Positions 24,648 through 32,810 of a stretch of DNA of 59,617 nucleotides are shown here, piece after piece (the first letter of the stretch is position 1; each line of letters starts with the position of its first letter). The position numbers and the translations under genes are program-made. The stretch is taken from the NCBI GenBank assembly GCA_022822865.1, contig JAJDYJ010000025.1, forward strand, positions 1 to 59,617, read 5' to 3'. This DNA is from Pseudomonadales bacterium. GTDB lineage: Bacteria; Pseudomonadota; Gammaproteobacteria; Pseudomonadales; Pseudohongiellaceae. A model generated the notes under the pieces. That model was given only the letters and a program-made list of their open reading frames with translations, did no database searches and was not told the origin of the DNA.

Positions 24648-25598
24648 TCAATCATTTGTAAAAAGCGCTTGTACTGGAAGACCTTCCGGCAGCCGTTCGG
24701 GCAGATCGGGCATGCGCACTTCGGCCATGTACGACAGCCGCCCGCGGTCCCTTTCGGTGAGCGCGAAATACGGCGTGAAACTGGCTTCGCCGGCGATGCG
24801 GCGGATGGTTCCATTGAGGGGCTGCCCGATGCCGTCAACGGCGATGCGCAGCGGGCTGCCGACCCGCAAGCCCGCCCGCAGCGGTTCGGGGATGTACACC
24901 CGGGCGTAAGGCTGCTCGCCGGTCAGCAACACGGCGACCACATCGCCTGGCCGCGGTCGCTCGCCGACTTCGTATGGCAGCGTGTCGACCAAGCCGTCCA
25001 CCGGCGCCGCCACATGCAGGCGTTCGCGGTCGAGCTTGAGCGAATCGAGTTGTGCGGTGGCCTGGCTGAGCAGGCCGCGGGTCTGTTCAATCTGCTCCGG
25101 CCGGGTGCCCGCTTCGAGTTCGTCAAGCTGCGCGGAAACGATCTCGATTCTCGCCGCGGCGAGCTCAAGCAGGTTGCGCGCCTGATCGACGCTTTCTTCC
25201 GATGTCAGATTGCGCTCGCGCAAACCGGTCAGCCGATTGAGTTCGCGCTCGCGGAAATCGCGTTCGATCTCGGCTTCGAGCAGGCTGGCGCGAGTGGCTT
25301 CGATGGCTTCGATTCGCGGACCGTTGACCTGCTCTTCGAGCAGCGCCTCGATGCGGGCGATATTGGCCTGGGCCTCGCGGATGCGGATGTCGAGCCGCGC
25401 CGTGTCCTGCCGCAGGATCGGCGCGCCGGCGGCGAGTTCATCGCCTTCGAGCGAAGCGATCTCGACGATGGGCTCGTTCGATTCGGCGACCACTTCGACC
25501 CGGTCGGATTCCAGTTGTCCGTAGGCCTGCAAGGGCGGCTCCTCGCAGCCGGCCAGCGCGAGCGAGGGTACCAGGAAGAAACCTCGCCATCTCTTCAT
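24648..25598 (-). CDS. HlyD-family membrane fusion lipoprotein
   Basis: This adaptor protein of 316 residues from ATG 25598 has a lipoprotein signal (LVPSLALAGC, Cys18) instead of the usual membrane helix. It has a biotinyl-lipoyl-like half (VEVVAESNEPIVEI), a long coiled coil rich in Glu, Arg and Leu (about residues 75-190), the second lipoyl half (VAAPVDGLVDTLPYEVG) and a beta-barrel domain. It bridges the inner-membrane permease to an outer-membrane channel. It is 24 bases upstream of the ATPase gene in the same direction, as in ybhG-type operons. No outer membrane channel gene is adjacent. Confidence 0.93.
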   Translation of the reverse strand: MKRWRGFFLVPSLALAGCEEPPLQAYGQLESDRVEVVAESNEPIVEIASLEGDELAAGAPILRQDTARLDIRIREAQANIARIEALLEEQVNGPRIEAIEATRASLLEAEIERDFRERELNRLTGLRERNLTSEESVDQARNLLELAAARIEIVSAQLDELEAGTRPEQIEQTRGLLSQATAQLDSLKLDRERLHVAAPVDGLVDTLPYEVGERPRPGDVVAVLLTGEQPYARVYIPEPLRAGLRVGSPLRIAVDGIGQPLNGTIRRIAGEASFTPYFALTERDRGRLSYMAEVRMPDLPERLPEGLPVQALFTND

Positions 25599-25630
25599 CC
25601 CCCACATTTAATGTGAGGCGGTGCGGGATG

Positions 25631-26560
25631 TCAAAAGCCGAAGCGGATGCCGGCTACGAGGGAAACCCCGCCGATATCGTCCAGACTTCGCGGAGTCGAG
25701 GATATGACGAGCAAATGCGACAGCGGCCCGAAAGGGCCAAGCTGACCGGGCGCCAGATTCGTCACTTCCGAAGACTCGAAGCGGCTCCAGCGCACGGTTG
25801 CGAAAGCGGTAGTCCGATCCGCGAGTTCACGGTCGACTCCCGCCATGAACTGGTAACCCAGCACGTTATCGCTCGATTCGGCGTCGAGAACGGTTCGGTT
25901 CGAGAAAGCGAACAGCTGGGGAACGAGCGGCTCTTCGCTGGTCAGGGCCGGGACCGAAATGAAATCCGGAGCATGGAACGTCAACTCGCTTCCTTCCAAT
26001 ACATATCTGTAACGTATTCTGGCCACTCCGACGCCGAGCCCGACAAAGGGCCTCCAGGCGACGCCGGTGCGGAAACCGTAGAAGGCGTTGACAAAAAGCC
26101 GTTGCGAGTTCAGCCGGGAGATTTCATGTCCCGGATTTGTCGAAGGGATGCCGACCAGGCCGCCGATCACGCCAAGGTCGACGCCCCTGAACTGCTCCAC
26201 CAGGGGCAACGCCGGCCGCGGCAGCGACCGCCCGCCGTGTTCACGGCCCGAATATTCCAGTTCCAGCCGCCAGTCCTCCCATTCGAACCCCAGGCTCGCC
26301 GCCCCCGCAAGCGCGTACTCAAGCTCGAATTCGGCGCCGCTGGGCTCGAACGACGAAGGGCCTCCGCAAAAATCGACGGCCGCGGCGGAAGAGACCAATA
26401 AACTTTGACAATTCAAAAATCCCGGCACGAGCGAGTTCATTTCGACCTTCTCTTCCGCAATCCCCAATCCGAGCGAGACATACCTCTCGGCGGCGTTGGC
26501 GCCGCTCAACGGGATCGCGAAACTCAAGGCGGCAAGCGTCGTCAATCGCAGCTTCTTCAT
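25631..26560 (-). CDS. outer membrane beta-barrel protein
   Basis: This protein of 309 residues has a signal peptide ending near GANAA and many short amphipathic strands, with a terminal Phe (VAGIRFGF) expected for outer-membrane insertion. Blocks such as YGFRTGVAWRPFVGLGVGVARI resemble the OmpW/OmpA-like porin family proteins. Two Cys lie in FLNCQ and FCGG. It is co-oriented with, and 32 bases upstream of, the HlyD gene; it may be transcribed with it, but is not the TolC-type channel of that exporter. Function is unknown. Confidence 0.82.
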   Translation of the reverse strand: MKKLRLTTLAALSFAIPLSGANAAERYVSLGLGIAEEKVEMNSLVPGFLNCQSLLVSSAAAVDFCGGPSSFEPSGAEFELEYALAGAASLGFEWEDWRLELEYSGREHGGRSLPRPALPLVEQFRGVDLGVIGGLVGIPSTNPGHEISRLNSQRLFVNAFYGFRTGVAWRPFVGLGVGVARIRYRYVLEGSELTFHAPDFISVPALTSEEPLVPQLFAFSNRTVLDAESSDNVLGYQFMAGVDRELADRTTAFATVRWSRFESSEVTNLAPGQLGPFGPLSHLLVISSTPRSLDDIGGVSLVAGIRFGF

Positions 26561-26691
26561 GACCCCCCTCTTTTCTCGATAAAGAACGATCGGCGCGATG
26601 TCCTGGATAAACCGGCATAGTTTAACATGAGCCCGAGAAGCCGGAACCCGCCCCCGTGCTACAATGCCCGACCCCGTAAGGAGGCGGACGC

Positions 26692-27252
26692 ATGACTGTT
26701 CTCGTTCTCGGATTGATCCTGTTTCTCTTCCCCCACACGTTACGGGAATTCGGCCTGCGCGAGGCGCTGGCCGGACGCTTTCCTTCGCCCGGCGCGTACA
26801 AGGGCGCCTACAGCCTGACCGCCCTGCTCGGACTCGCGCTGATCGTCTGGGGCAAGTCCATCGCGCCCTTCGTCATGATCTGGGAGCCGCCTTTCGGTCT
26901 GCGCAACGTTTCGCATTACCTGATGTTTCCGGTTTTCTGGCTGTTGCTGGCAAGCTTTCTGCCGATGTCCGGGATTCGGCGCAACGTGCGCAACCCCATG
27001 GTGCTCGGCGTGACCCTGTGGGGCGCGGCGCACCTGTGGACCAACGGCGACCTCGCCTCGATGCTGCTGTTCGGCGGCTTCACATTTTGGGGCGCCGTAA
27101 AGTTCGTGACCCTGTGGCGAAGCGCCTCGATTCCGGAATACGAATTCCGCATCGTCATCTGGGACATCGTCGGCGGCTTGCTTGGCCTGGCGATCTATTG
27201 GGCCGTATTCGTCTTCCACGGCGACCTGTTCGGGGTGGGTCTGGTCTTGTGA
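26692..27252 (+). CDS. nnrU: NnrU family membrane protein
   Basis: This protein of 186 residues has about five or six hydrophobic helices and the NnrU pattern: an N-terminal LFLFPHTLREFGLR block, then conserved NPMVLGVTLWGAAHLWTNGD. NnrU is named for denitrification loci but is found widely in organisms that do not denitrify; it resembles the methyltransferase-like NnrU/MtoA group of membrane proteins. No nitrite or nitric oxide reductase gene lies nearby, so a role in denitrification is not indicated. AAGGAGG precedes the ATG. Its stop overlaps the start of the next gene (GTGA). Confidence 0.88.
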   Translation: MTVLVLGLILFLFPHTLREFGLREALAGRFPSPGAYKGAYSLTALLGLALIVWGKSIAPFVMIWEPPFGLRNVSHYLMFPVFWLLLASFLPMSGIRRNVRNPMVLGVTLWGAAHLWTNGDLASMLLFGGFTFWGAVKFVTLWRSASIPEYEFRIVIWDIVGGLLGLAIYWAVFVFHGDLFGVGLVL

Positions 27253-27638
27253 GAGTTTCCGTGAGAGTGCTGACGCTCGCATTGCTGCTGGCGCTCGGTC
27301 CGCAGGCGCGGGCCGCCGAAGATTACGCGCAGTACTGGAACGGCGTCTGGAACGCCGAGGGCACGCTGTTTTCGGTGGAAGTTAACGTTGTGGACGACCG
27401 CGTCGAATTGCGCCAGCTCGAATCCCTCGGCTTCCAGTGGTCGAGTTCCGCCGGCAGGGTGGCGGGGTCGATACTGGAGATAGAAATAAACTACGCCGGC
27501 GTGTCGGGCGTGATCCGCGCCCGGCTCGAAGACGCGAGCACCGCCATCGTATTCGCCCGCGCCTGCATGCCCGACTTCATGGTCGTCTGCGTGCTCGCGC
27601 GGGACCGCCAGGCGCGATTCCGCAAAATCAGCGACTGA
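27249..27638 (+). CDS. small secreted protein of unknown function
   Basis: This protein of 129 residues from GTG 27249, which overlaps the NnrU stop, or 125 residues from GTG 27261. It has a signal peptide ending in ARAAE and then a beta-rich domain (WNGVWNAEGTLFSVEVNVV, cited in part; VAGSILEIEINYAG; VIRARLEDA) with one Cys pair (ARACMPDFMVVCVL). This is similar in style to small lipocalin-like periplasmic proteins. Overlap with NnrU suggests coexpression. Its end overlaps by 11 bases with the convergent cytochrome gene. Confidence 0.72.
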   Translation: MRVSVRVLTLALLLALGPQARAAEDYAQYWNGVWNAEGTLFSVEVNVVDDRVELRQLESLGFQWSSSAGRVAGSILEIEINYAGVSGVIRARLEDASTAIVFARACMPDFMVVCVLARDRQARFRKISD

Positions 27639-28050
27639 CTTCCCCGCAGTTGTCCTGGCTTTGCCGGATATAGGCGACGATCTTCCAGACATCGCTGTCG
27701 CCCTCGGGAAAATTCTCGCCGAAACCGACCATGCGCGTATCCGGGATACCTTCCTTGACGATGCGGAACATCTCCGCGTTATCCTCGGCGTGGGTCCACC
27801 GGCAATCGAACAGGAACAGCGCATCGGCCTGATCGGGCTCCTCCTCGATCAGGCCGTGGCAGAAGCTGACGCAGGAGCCGAGAAACAGATCCTGGCCCCT
27901 GCGCAAGGCGGCGGGATCGTTCATGTAGCCGGCGACGATGAACTCCGGAGTTGACAGCGGCGGAGCCGGCTCTGCCGGAACCTGCACGGTTTCGCCTTCC
28001 CCGCAGGCAAACAGCAGGGAAAGAACGAGGGCAAGGCAGATTCTGCTCAT
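27628..28050 (-). CDS. cytochrome c lipoprotein with CX3CH haem motif
   Basis: This protein of 140 residues has a lipoprotein signal (LSLLFAC, Cys16) and a cytochrome-c-like fold. The haem site is CVSFCH (Cys60, Cys64, His65), a CX3CH motif rather than the normal CX2CH. The bases clearly read TGC-GTC-AGC-TTC-TGC-CAC. A distal Met in PDTRMVGFG is seen. CX3CH occurs in some cytochromes and needs an adapted maturation lyase or is tolerated by the CcmFH system. The ATG overlaps the stop of the RND gene (28047-28050). Confidence 0.85.
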   Translation of the reverse strand: MSRICLALVLSLLFACGEGETVQVPAEPAPPLSTPEFIVAGYMNDPAALRRGQDLFLGSCVSFCHGLIEEEPDQADALFLFDCRWTHAEDNAEMFRIVKEGIPDTRMVGFGENFPEGDSDVWKIVAYIRQSQDNCGEVSR

Positions 28051-30521
28051 CGGCCGGTTTCCGGTCCCAGCGGTTTGAAAGTCGCGAGCAATTGCGGCAA
28101 CAGGGTCAGCGACCCCGTGAGCGCGACCAGCATGGCCAGGCTCGTCAGGAGGCCGAATATGCCGGTTGGAATGAAATTCGACAAGACGAGGATCGAAAAT
28201 CCGGCGACGATCGTCATCGAAGTGAAATACATCGCGCGGCCGATGCTGTCGTGGCAGTAATACATGGTCTTGCGGTAGTTCCCGAAGCGGGGAAACACAC
28301 GCCTGAACCGGTACATGTAATGAATCGTGTTATCGACGCCGATGCCCACCGACACCGCGGCGATGGTAATCGTCATGATGTCGAGCGGAATATCGAGCCA
28401 GCCCATGATGCCGAGCACGAGCGAGGCGGCGATGGCGTTGGGAACGATGCAAAGCACCGCTATCAGCAGCGAACGAAACAGCACCAGGAACATCAGCATG
28501 ATGGCGAACATGACCACGCCAAGGGTGAGAATCTGGGACTGGAACAGGCTTTGCAGCACATTGTTGTACATCACCAGCAAACCGGTCAGGCGCACCTGAT
28601 CGGGCTCATAGCCGAACTCCTCTTCGAGCCCGGCTTCGACCCGTTGCAGGAGTTCGTTGCGATTCAGGTCCGGCGCCGATTCGCGTACGCGTACGTTGAA
28701 GCGCAGTTCGCTGTCGTCGATCCGCACAAAGGGATCGAGCACCGCCTCGCGCAAGGTTTGCGGGATGCGATTGTACATTACCGCCCATAGCAGGCCGTCC
28801 ACCGGTTCGTAATCGTTCAGTTGCTCGGCGAGTTGCACGACGGCGCCCAGCGACAGCACCTTGCCGGTGTACGGGTCGGCGTCGAGATACTCGTGAATCG
28901 CCTTGACCTCGGCCATGCGCGGGGCGGTGAACCAGTAGGCGTCGTCGGATCCGCCGTCGAAACCGCTGCTGCCGAAGCCGTCGTCGCCGAAATCGTCCTC
29001 GAATGCGACCTCTTCTTCCGGCAATCGGACGATGGCGTCGAAGGACAAGGTGCCGCCGAGTTGTGCGTCGATCAGGCTCATGCCCTGGTTGATCTCGGTG
29101 CTTTCCCGAAAGTAGTCGATGAAGCTGTTCTCGACCCGCAGCCGGGTCAGGCCGGTGACGCCGACGATCAGGATCAGCGCGTAGATCACGAATACCCGGC
29201 CGCGCAACCTGTCGGTCAGCCGGGCCAGCGCCGAAGTCAGGTTCAGGCGCAGGTCGGAGGAAAGCCGGGAGCGGTCCGCCGGCAGCGTCGACATGATCGA
29301 AGGGAACAGCGTAAAGGCGACGATCAGCGCGGTGGCGACTCCCATCATCATCATCCAGCCGAAGGTGATGATCGGCAGGATGCCGCTGACGATGAGCGAG
29401 CCAAACGCGACTATCGTCGTCAGGGCCGTATACAGGCAGGGCCGGAACATGCTCAGCACGGCGTGGCGCAACATCTTGCCGTGGCGGCTGAAATGGCGGG
29501 TCGCGCGCAATTCGCGATAGCGCACGGTCAGATGCACCGTGAGCGAGATCGTGATGATCAGCAACAACGAGACGAAATTCGACGACACCACGGTAACGCG
29601 CCAGTCCATCAATCCGAGCGTGCCCACCATGATCGTTCCCGCCGCGGCGCAGCAGATCAGCGGAATGGCGATGAAGCGGATCTTGCGGAAAATCAGGCCA
29701 AGCGCGACGATGATCAGTATCAGCACCGCGATGCTGAAACTGCTCAAATCGCCGCGCACGAAGGAAATCAGGTCGTCGGCGATCATCGGCGCGCCGCTGA
29801 GATGGATTCGCGCGCCGTCGCGATAGCGGTCGAGGGTTTCACGCACGGCGGTAATCAGTTCGTGCTGCCTTTCGTTGACGCCGATGCTGTATTCGGCCCA
29901 GGCGGCTTCGACCTCGCCCAGTTCCGCGAGCCCCGCGGCGTCGATTTCCCCGTCGATCCGCAACTGGCGCAAGGCGCTGCGGCGGTCGAGCAGTTCCCGG
30001 GCCCGGTGGTCGATTTCGATGCTGACCTGCATGCCGGCGCCGTTGCCGTCGGGACTGATCAGCGCGTCGATGTAGATCGGATTGGCCATCATTTCCGTGC
30101 GCGCCGCCGCGAGATCGACGTCTTCGTCGAGCAAGGTCAGATAGTCTTCGGAAATCCCGGTCAGCGGCGTATCGGCGAACACCGGCACGTTGAGGATGCT
30201 GTCCACCCGCTCGACGCGGTCGATGGCGAACAGGTCGTTATGCAGCCGGTTCAGTTTTTCGAGTTCGGAACGGGTGAACAACTCGCCATCGGGAATATAG
30301 GCGACGACGACGAACTCGCGGATGCCATAGCGGTTTTCCACCTGGCGGAAGAATTCCCAGTCGGGATCGTTTTCCAGCAGCAGGGAATCCGCCGAGGCGT
30401 CCAGCCTGAAGTACTGGGTGAACCAGGCGAAGAAGGCAACGACGAGCGCGGTGATGCCGATGACCAGCCAGGGTCTGCCAAACACCAGTTCGCCGTAGAG
30501 TCTGACAGCCCTCGAGGTCAT
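28047..30521 (-). CDS. MMPL/RND-family transporter (COG1033 type)
   Basis: This protein of 824 residues has two six-helix halves, each opened by a membrane helix and a large periplasmic loop. The second half contains the characteristic SVGIGVDNTIHYMYRFRR block; the first half has TISLTVHLTVRYREL. This is the layout of predicted exporters of the RND superfamily, driven by proton motive force. They often move lipids or hydrophobic molecules across the cell envelope. A Gly-Asp-rich loop (FGDDGFGSSGFDGGSDD, cited in part) sits in the second periplasmic domain. Start ATG is clear. The gene overlaps the following cytochrome gene by 4 bases (ATGA). Confidence 0.92.
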   Translation of the reverse strand: MTSRAVRLYGELVFGRPWLVIGITALVVAFFAWFTQYFRLDASADSLLLENDPDWEFFRQVENRYGIREFVVVAYIPDGELFTRSELEKLNRLHNDLFAIDRVERVDSILNVPVFADTPLTGISEDYLTLLDEDVDLAAARTEMMANPIYIDALISPDGNGAGMQVSIEIDHRARELLDRRSALRQLRIDGEIDAAGLAELGEVEAAWAEYSIGVNERQHELITAVRETLDRYRDGARIHLSGAPMIADDLISFVRGDLSSFSIAVLILIIVALGLIFRKIRFIAIPLICCAAAGTIMVGTLGLMDWRVTVVSSNFVSLLLIITISLTVHLTVRYRELRATRHFSRHGKMLRHAVLSMFRPCLYTALTTIVAFGSLIVSGILPIITFGWMMMMGVATALIVAFTLFPSIMSTLPADRSRLSSDLRLNLTSALARLTDRLRGRVFVIYALILIVGVTGLTRLRVENSFIDYFRESTEINQGMSLIDAQLGGTLSFDAIVRLPEEEVAFEDDFGDDGFGSSGFDGGSDDAYWFTAPRMAEVKAIHEYLDADPYTGKVLSLGAVVQLAEQLNDYEPVDGLLWAVMYNRIPQTLREAVLDPFVRIDDSELRFNVRVRESAPDLNRNELLQRVEAGLEEEFGYEPDQVRLTGLLVMYNNVLQSLFQSQILTLGVVMFAIMLMFLVLFRSLLIAVLCIVPNAIAASLVLGIMGWLDIPLDIMTITIAAVSVGIGVDNTIHYMYRFRRVFPRFGNYRKTMYYCHDSIGRAMYFTSMTIVAGFSILVLSNFIPTGIFGLLTSLAMLVALTGSLTLLPQLLATFKPLGPETGR

Positions 30522-30540
30522 GAATACTCAGCTTGCGCCG

Positions 30541-31548
30541 CTATCGGGGCTGCAGCTCGGTCTCCAGTTCCTGCCGCCGGGCGCCGGCGAGAATGCCGGC
30601 GAAAGCGTAATTGCCTTCATGGCAGGCGTATTCGTACATGCGCTCTTCCGCGGCCTTGCGGTTCATGGCGACTTCCCCGGACCAGGGCTGGGTATAGGTC
30701 AGCGGATCGTCGATGGTGAAACGATAGCGAATCTTTTCCGGGCCGAGCAATTCGAATTCCTCGCGGATCACGACCTCGCCGGAACTGCCGCGGAAGGATT
30801 GCTGCGGATGGAAATTGCGCGTTTCGACCTTGAGCACATCGCCGTCCCAATATCCCACGGAGTCGCCCATCCATTTTTCGAAATCGGCTTCGTGATGGCC
30901 GCCGTTCAGGCGAACGATGCGCGCGTCGTGAACCATTTCGACCAGAATCATGAAATAGCCGGGCGTCTGCACGATCTGGTAATTGCTGTTGTAGAGGATC
31001 GGCAGCATGGGCGGCCCGGATCCCGAGCCGAAAGTCAGCAGGCAACGCTCGGCCAAAGGCCGCACCGGATAGTCGTCGAAGGGTTCGACGCCCGGCCGGT
31101 TGCGCCAGGCGGTCCGCAGGTCGTGCCCCGGCGCGCCGCCTTCCACCCAGGGAATCTGGCCGTCGGGCGGATCGACAATGATCGAGGTGCGATATTCGCC
31201 GTTGATCTCGATGGCGTCGTCCCGCGGGTCCCACCAGAAGCTGTTATAGCCGAAATCGGCGTTGCCGTCGGTGGGCGGCCCTCGTTCCGGGTCGATCGGC
31301 TGCGCCAGCAGGTTGTAGCGGTCGCGCCAGCCCTGCTCGACGTCCTGCGCTTCTTCCCGGGTCAGAAATCCCTTGGCGCCGAATTCCTCCGGCCGCACCA
31401 GGGGAGTCTGCGAAGAGTTGGTCCAGACGCCCTGCAGGTCGGGCTGCCCGTCCGGGGTGCGCGGCGTCTCCCAGTCCTGCTGCGCCGCCGCTGCCGCGGG
31501 CAGGATCAGGCAGAGCGTAGCGCCGAACATCGTGTGTTTGAGGTTCAT
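30541..31548 (-). CDS. secreted protein of the GVWTN...EYACHEGNY family, unknown function
   Basis: This protein of 335 residues from ATG 31548 is preceded by GGAGAG. It has a signal peptide ending near AAAAA and a family recurring in acidobacteria, proteobacteria and others: PDLQGVWTNSSQTPLVRP at the front, DSVGYWDGDVLKVETRNF, a PLTYTQPWSGEV block and EYACHEGNYAFAGILAGAR at the end. These proteins are widespread but have no assigned function that I know of; beta-rich structure is likely. It is divergent from the redoxin gene and may share a 222-base regulatory region with it. The longer in-frame ORF upstream of the signal is rejected. Confidence 0.85.
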   Translation of the reverse strand: MNLKHTMFGATLCLILPAAAAAQQDWETPRTPDGQPDLQGVWTNSSQTPLVRPEEFGAKGFLTREEAQDVEQGWRDRYNLLAQPIDPERGPPTDGNADFGYNSFWWDPRDDAIEINGEYRTSIIVDPPDGQIPWVEGGAPGHDLRTAWRNRPGVEPFDDYPVRPLAERCLLTFGSGSGPPMLPILYNSNYQIVQTPGYFMILVEMVHDARIVRLNGGHHEADFEKWMGDSVGYWDGDVLKVETRNFHPQQSFRGSSGEVVIREEFELLGPEKIRYRFTIDDPLTYTQPWSGEVAMNRKAAEERMYEYACHEGNYAFAGILAGARRQELETELQPR

Positions 31549-31770
31549 GACTCTCTCCGGCAGCGGCCGTCGCCGAGATGCAATGAGCATACTCCGAAGC
31601 CGATAGCGCCTCAATAGCGGCCGGAAAGCGGCGGCGAGTCGACTGCAACAATCTGTTACCGCGACAATTTGCCGCTTTGACGGGTTTTTCGAAATTGGTA
31701 GGATTTGACGTTGCGAGCGGACCGTGTCCGATTCTCGGTTTTTGTGGATAGCAGACTTCCGGAGCTGACA

Positions 31771-32361
31771 GTGAAGCGATCGATTGGCCTTCTCATTTCC
31801 TGCGCATTTGTTCTTGCCGCCGGCGCGGCCGTGGCCGACGGCTGGCTGCGAACGATGCCGGAGTTTGAGCTTACCGACCACCTCGGCGAGGTGCACACCC
31901 TTGACACCTACAAGGACTACGACTACGCCGTATTCTACGTGCAAGGCGTAGGCTGCCCCATCGCGCGTCTGGCCCTGCCGAATTACCGCGAAGTTCGCGC
32001 GGAGTTCGGGCCGGAGAACATCGCCTTCTCCATGTTCAATTCCAACATCCAGGACGACCTGCCGCGCATCGCCAGGGAAGCGGACGAATTCGGCATCGAC
32101 TTCCCGATCATGAAGGACCGGGATCAGGCGCTGGCCAAGGCGCTCGGCGTTGAGCGCACCGCCGAGGTATTCATCGTCGATCCCCGTACCCGCGACGTGC
32201 TTTATCGCGGCCCCATCAACGACCAGTTGGGCTACGAGACCCAGCGCAACGAAGCGCGCGAACATTATCTGAAAGACGCGCTGAACACCGTGCTTGCCGG
32301 CGGTGTGGTCGATATGGACGACGTTCCCGATTCGAAAGGCTGTCTGGTCGCCATATTCTGA
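31771..32361 (+). CDS. redoxin (peroxiredoxin-like) secreted protein with a single-Cys CPI site
   Basis: This protein of 196 residues from GTG 31771, with GGAG 6 bases upstream, has a signal peptide ending near AVADG, then a thioredoxin fold with VQGVGCPIARLALP (Cys62). The other Cys of a CXXC motif is missing; the only other Cys outside the signal is near the C-terminus (191). The overall pattern, including EVFIVDPRT and DVLYRGPINDQ, matches the N-terminal redoxin part of the fusion gene at 39225-40928, so the two are paralogous. Its stop TGA shares its A with the ATG of the GMC small subunit (TGATG), so it is coupled to a dehydrogenase pair. Confidence 0.85.
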   Translation: MKRSIGLLISCAFVLAAGAAVADGWLRTMPEFELTDHLGEVHTLDTYKDYDYAVFYVQGVGCPIARLALPNYREVRAEFGPENIAFSMFNSNIQDDLPRIAREADEFGIDFPIMKDRDQALAKALGVERTAEVFIVDPRTRDVLYRGPINDQLGYETQRNEAREHYLKDALNTVLAGGVVDMDDVPDSKGCLVAIF

Positions 32362-32810
32362 TGCCGGTGCAGGCAGGCGCCGCCTTGTCGCTCACCCGTC
32401 GTGGATTCACGATCCGTCTTGCCTCCCTGATCGCCGCGGGAGTGGCGCACCCGGCCCTGGGCCAGGATGAGCTGCAGTCGTTCCGCGCGCTTTCCGCACG
32501 TTTAACCGGATTTTCCGAAGCCGGAATCGATCCCGAACTGGCGCTGCACATGATGGATGGACTGCGAGCGGCGGGGCTGGGCGACGCGCTGGAGAGTTTG
32601 CTGGCGGACGGGCTTCCCGGGAATGACGAACTGGCTCGGCAGATCGCGGTAGCCTGGTATTCGGGATTTCATCCGGACGCAACGGGGACATCCCTGCGCG
32701 CATACTATGACGCCCTCGTCTGGCGCGCGCTGGACTACACCAGGCCACCCGGCCAATGCAGCGCGGCGCCGGGAGACTGGAGCGAACCGCCGGCCGGGGC
32801 CGCGCAATGA
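32361..32810 (+). CDS. small subunit of a membrane-bound GMC dehydrogenase (sorbitol/gluconate dehydrogenase type)
   Basis: This protein of 149 residues has a Tat-type signal (LTRRGFTIRLASL then Ala-rich) and matches the small subunit of FAD-dependent sorbitol, fructose and gluconate dehydrogenases (PF12318 group): conserved SFRALSARLTGF, and IAVAWYSGFHP near the C-terminus. In those enzymes the small subunit carries the Tat signal and chaperones the large flavin subunit across the membrane. It overlaps the large subunit gene by 4 bases (ATGA at 32807) and starts on the redoxin stop. Confidence 0.86.
   Translation: MPVQAGAALSLTRRGFTIRLASLIAAGVAHPALGQDELQSFRALSARLTGFSEAGIDPELALHMMDGLRAAGLGDALESLLADGLPGNDELARQIAVAWYSGFHPDATGTSLRAYYDALVWRALDYTRPPGQCSAAPGDWSEPPAGAAQ

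Noticed and set aside
28821..30719. 632-codon open frame on the + strand
   Set aside because: Opposite the RND gene with clear membrane helices; no signal or domain.
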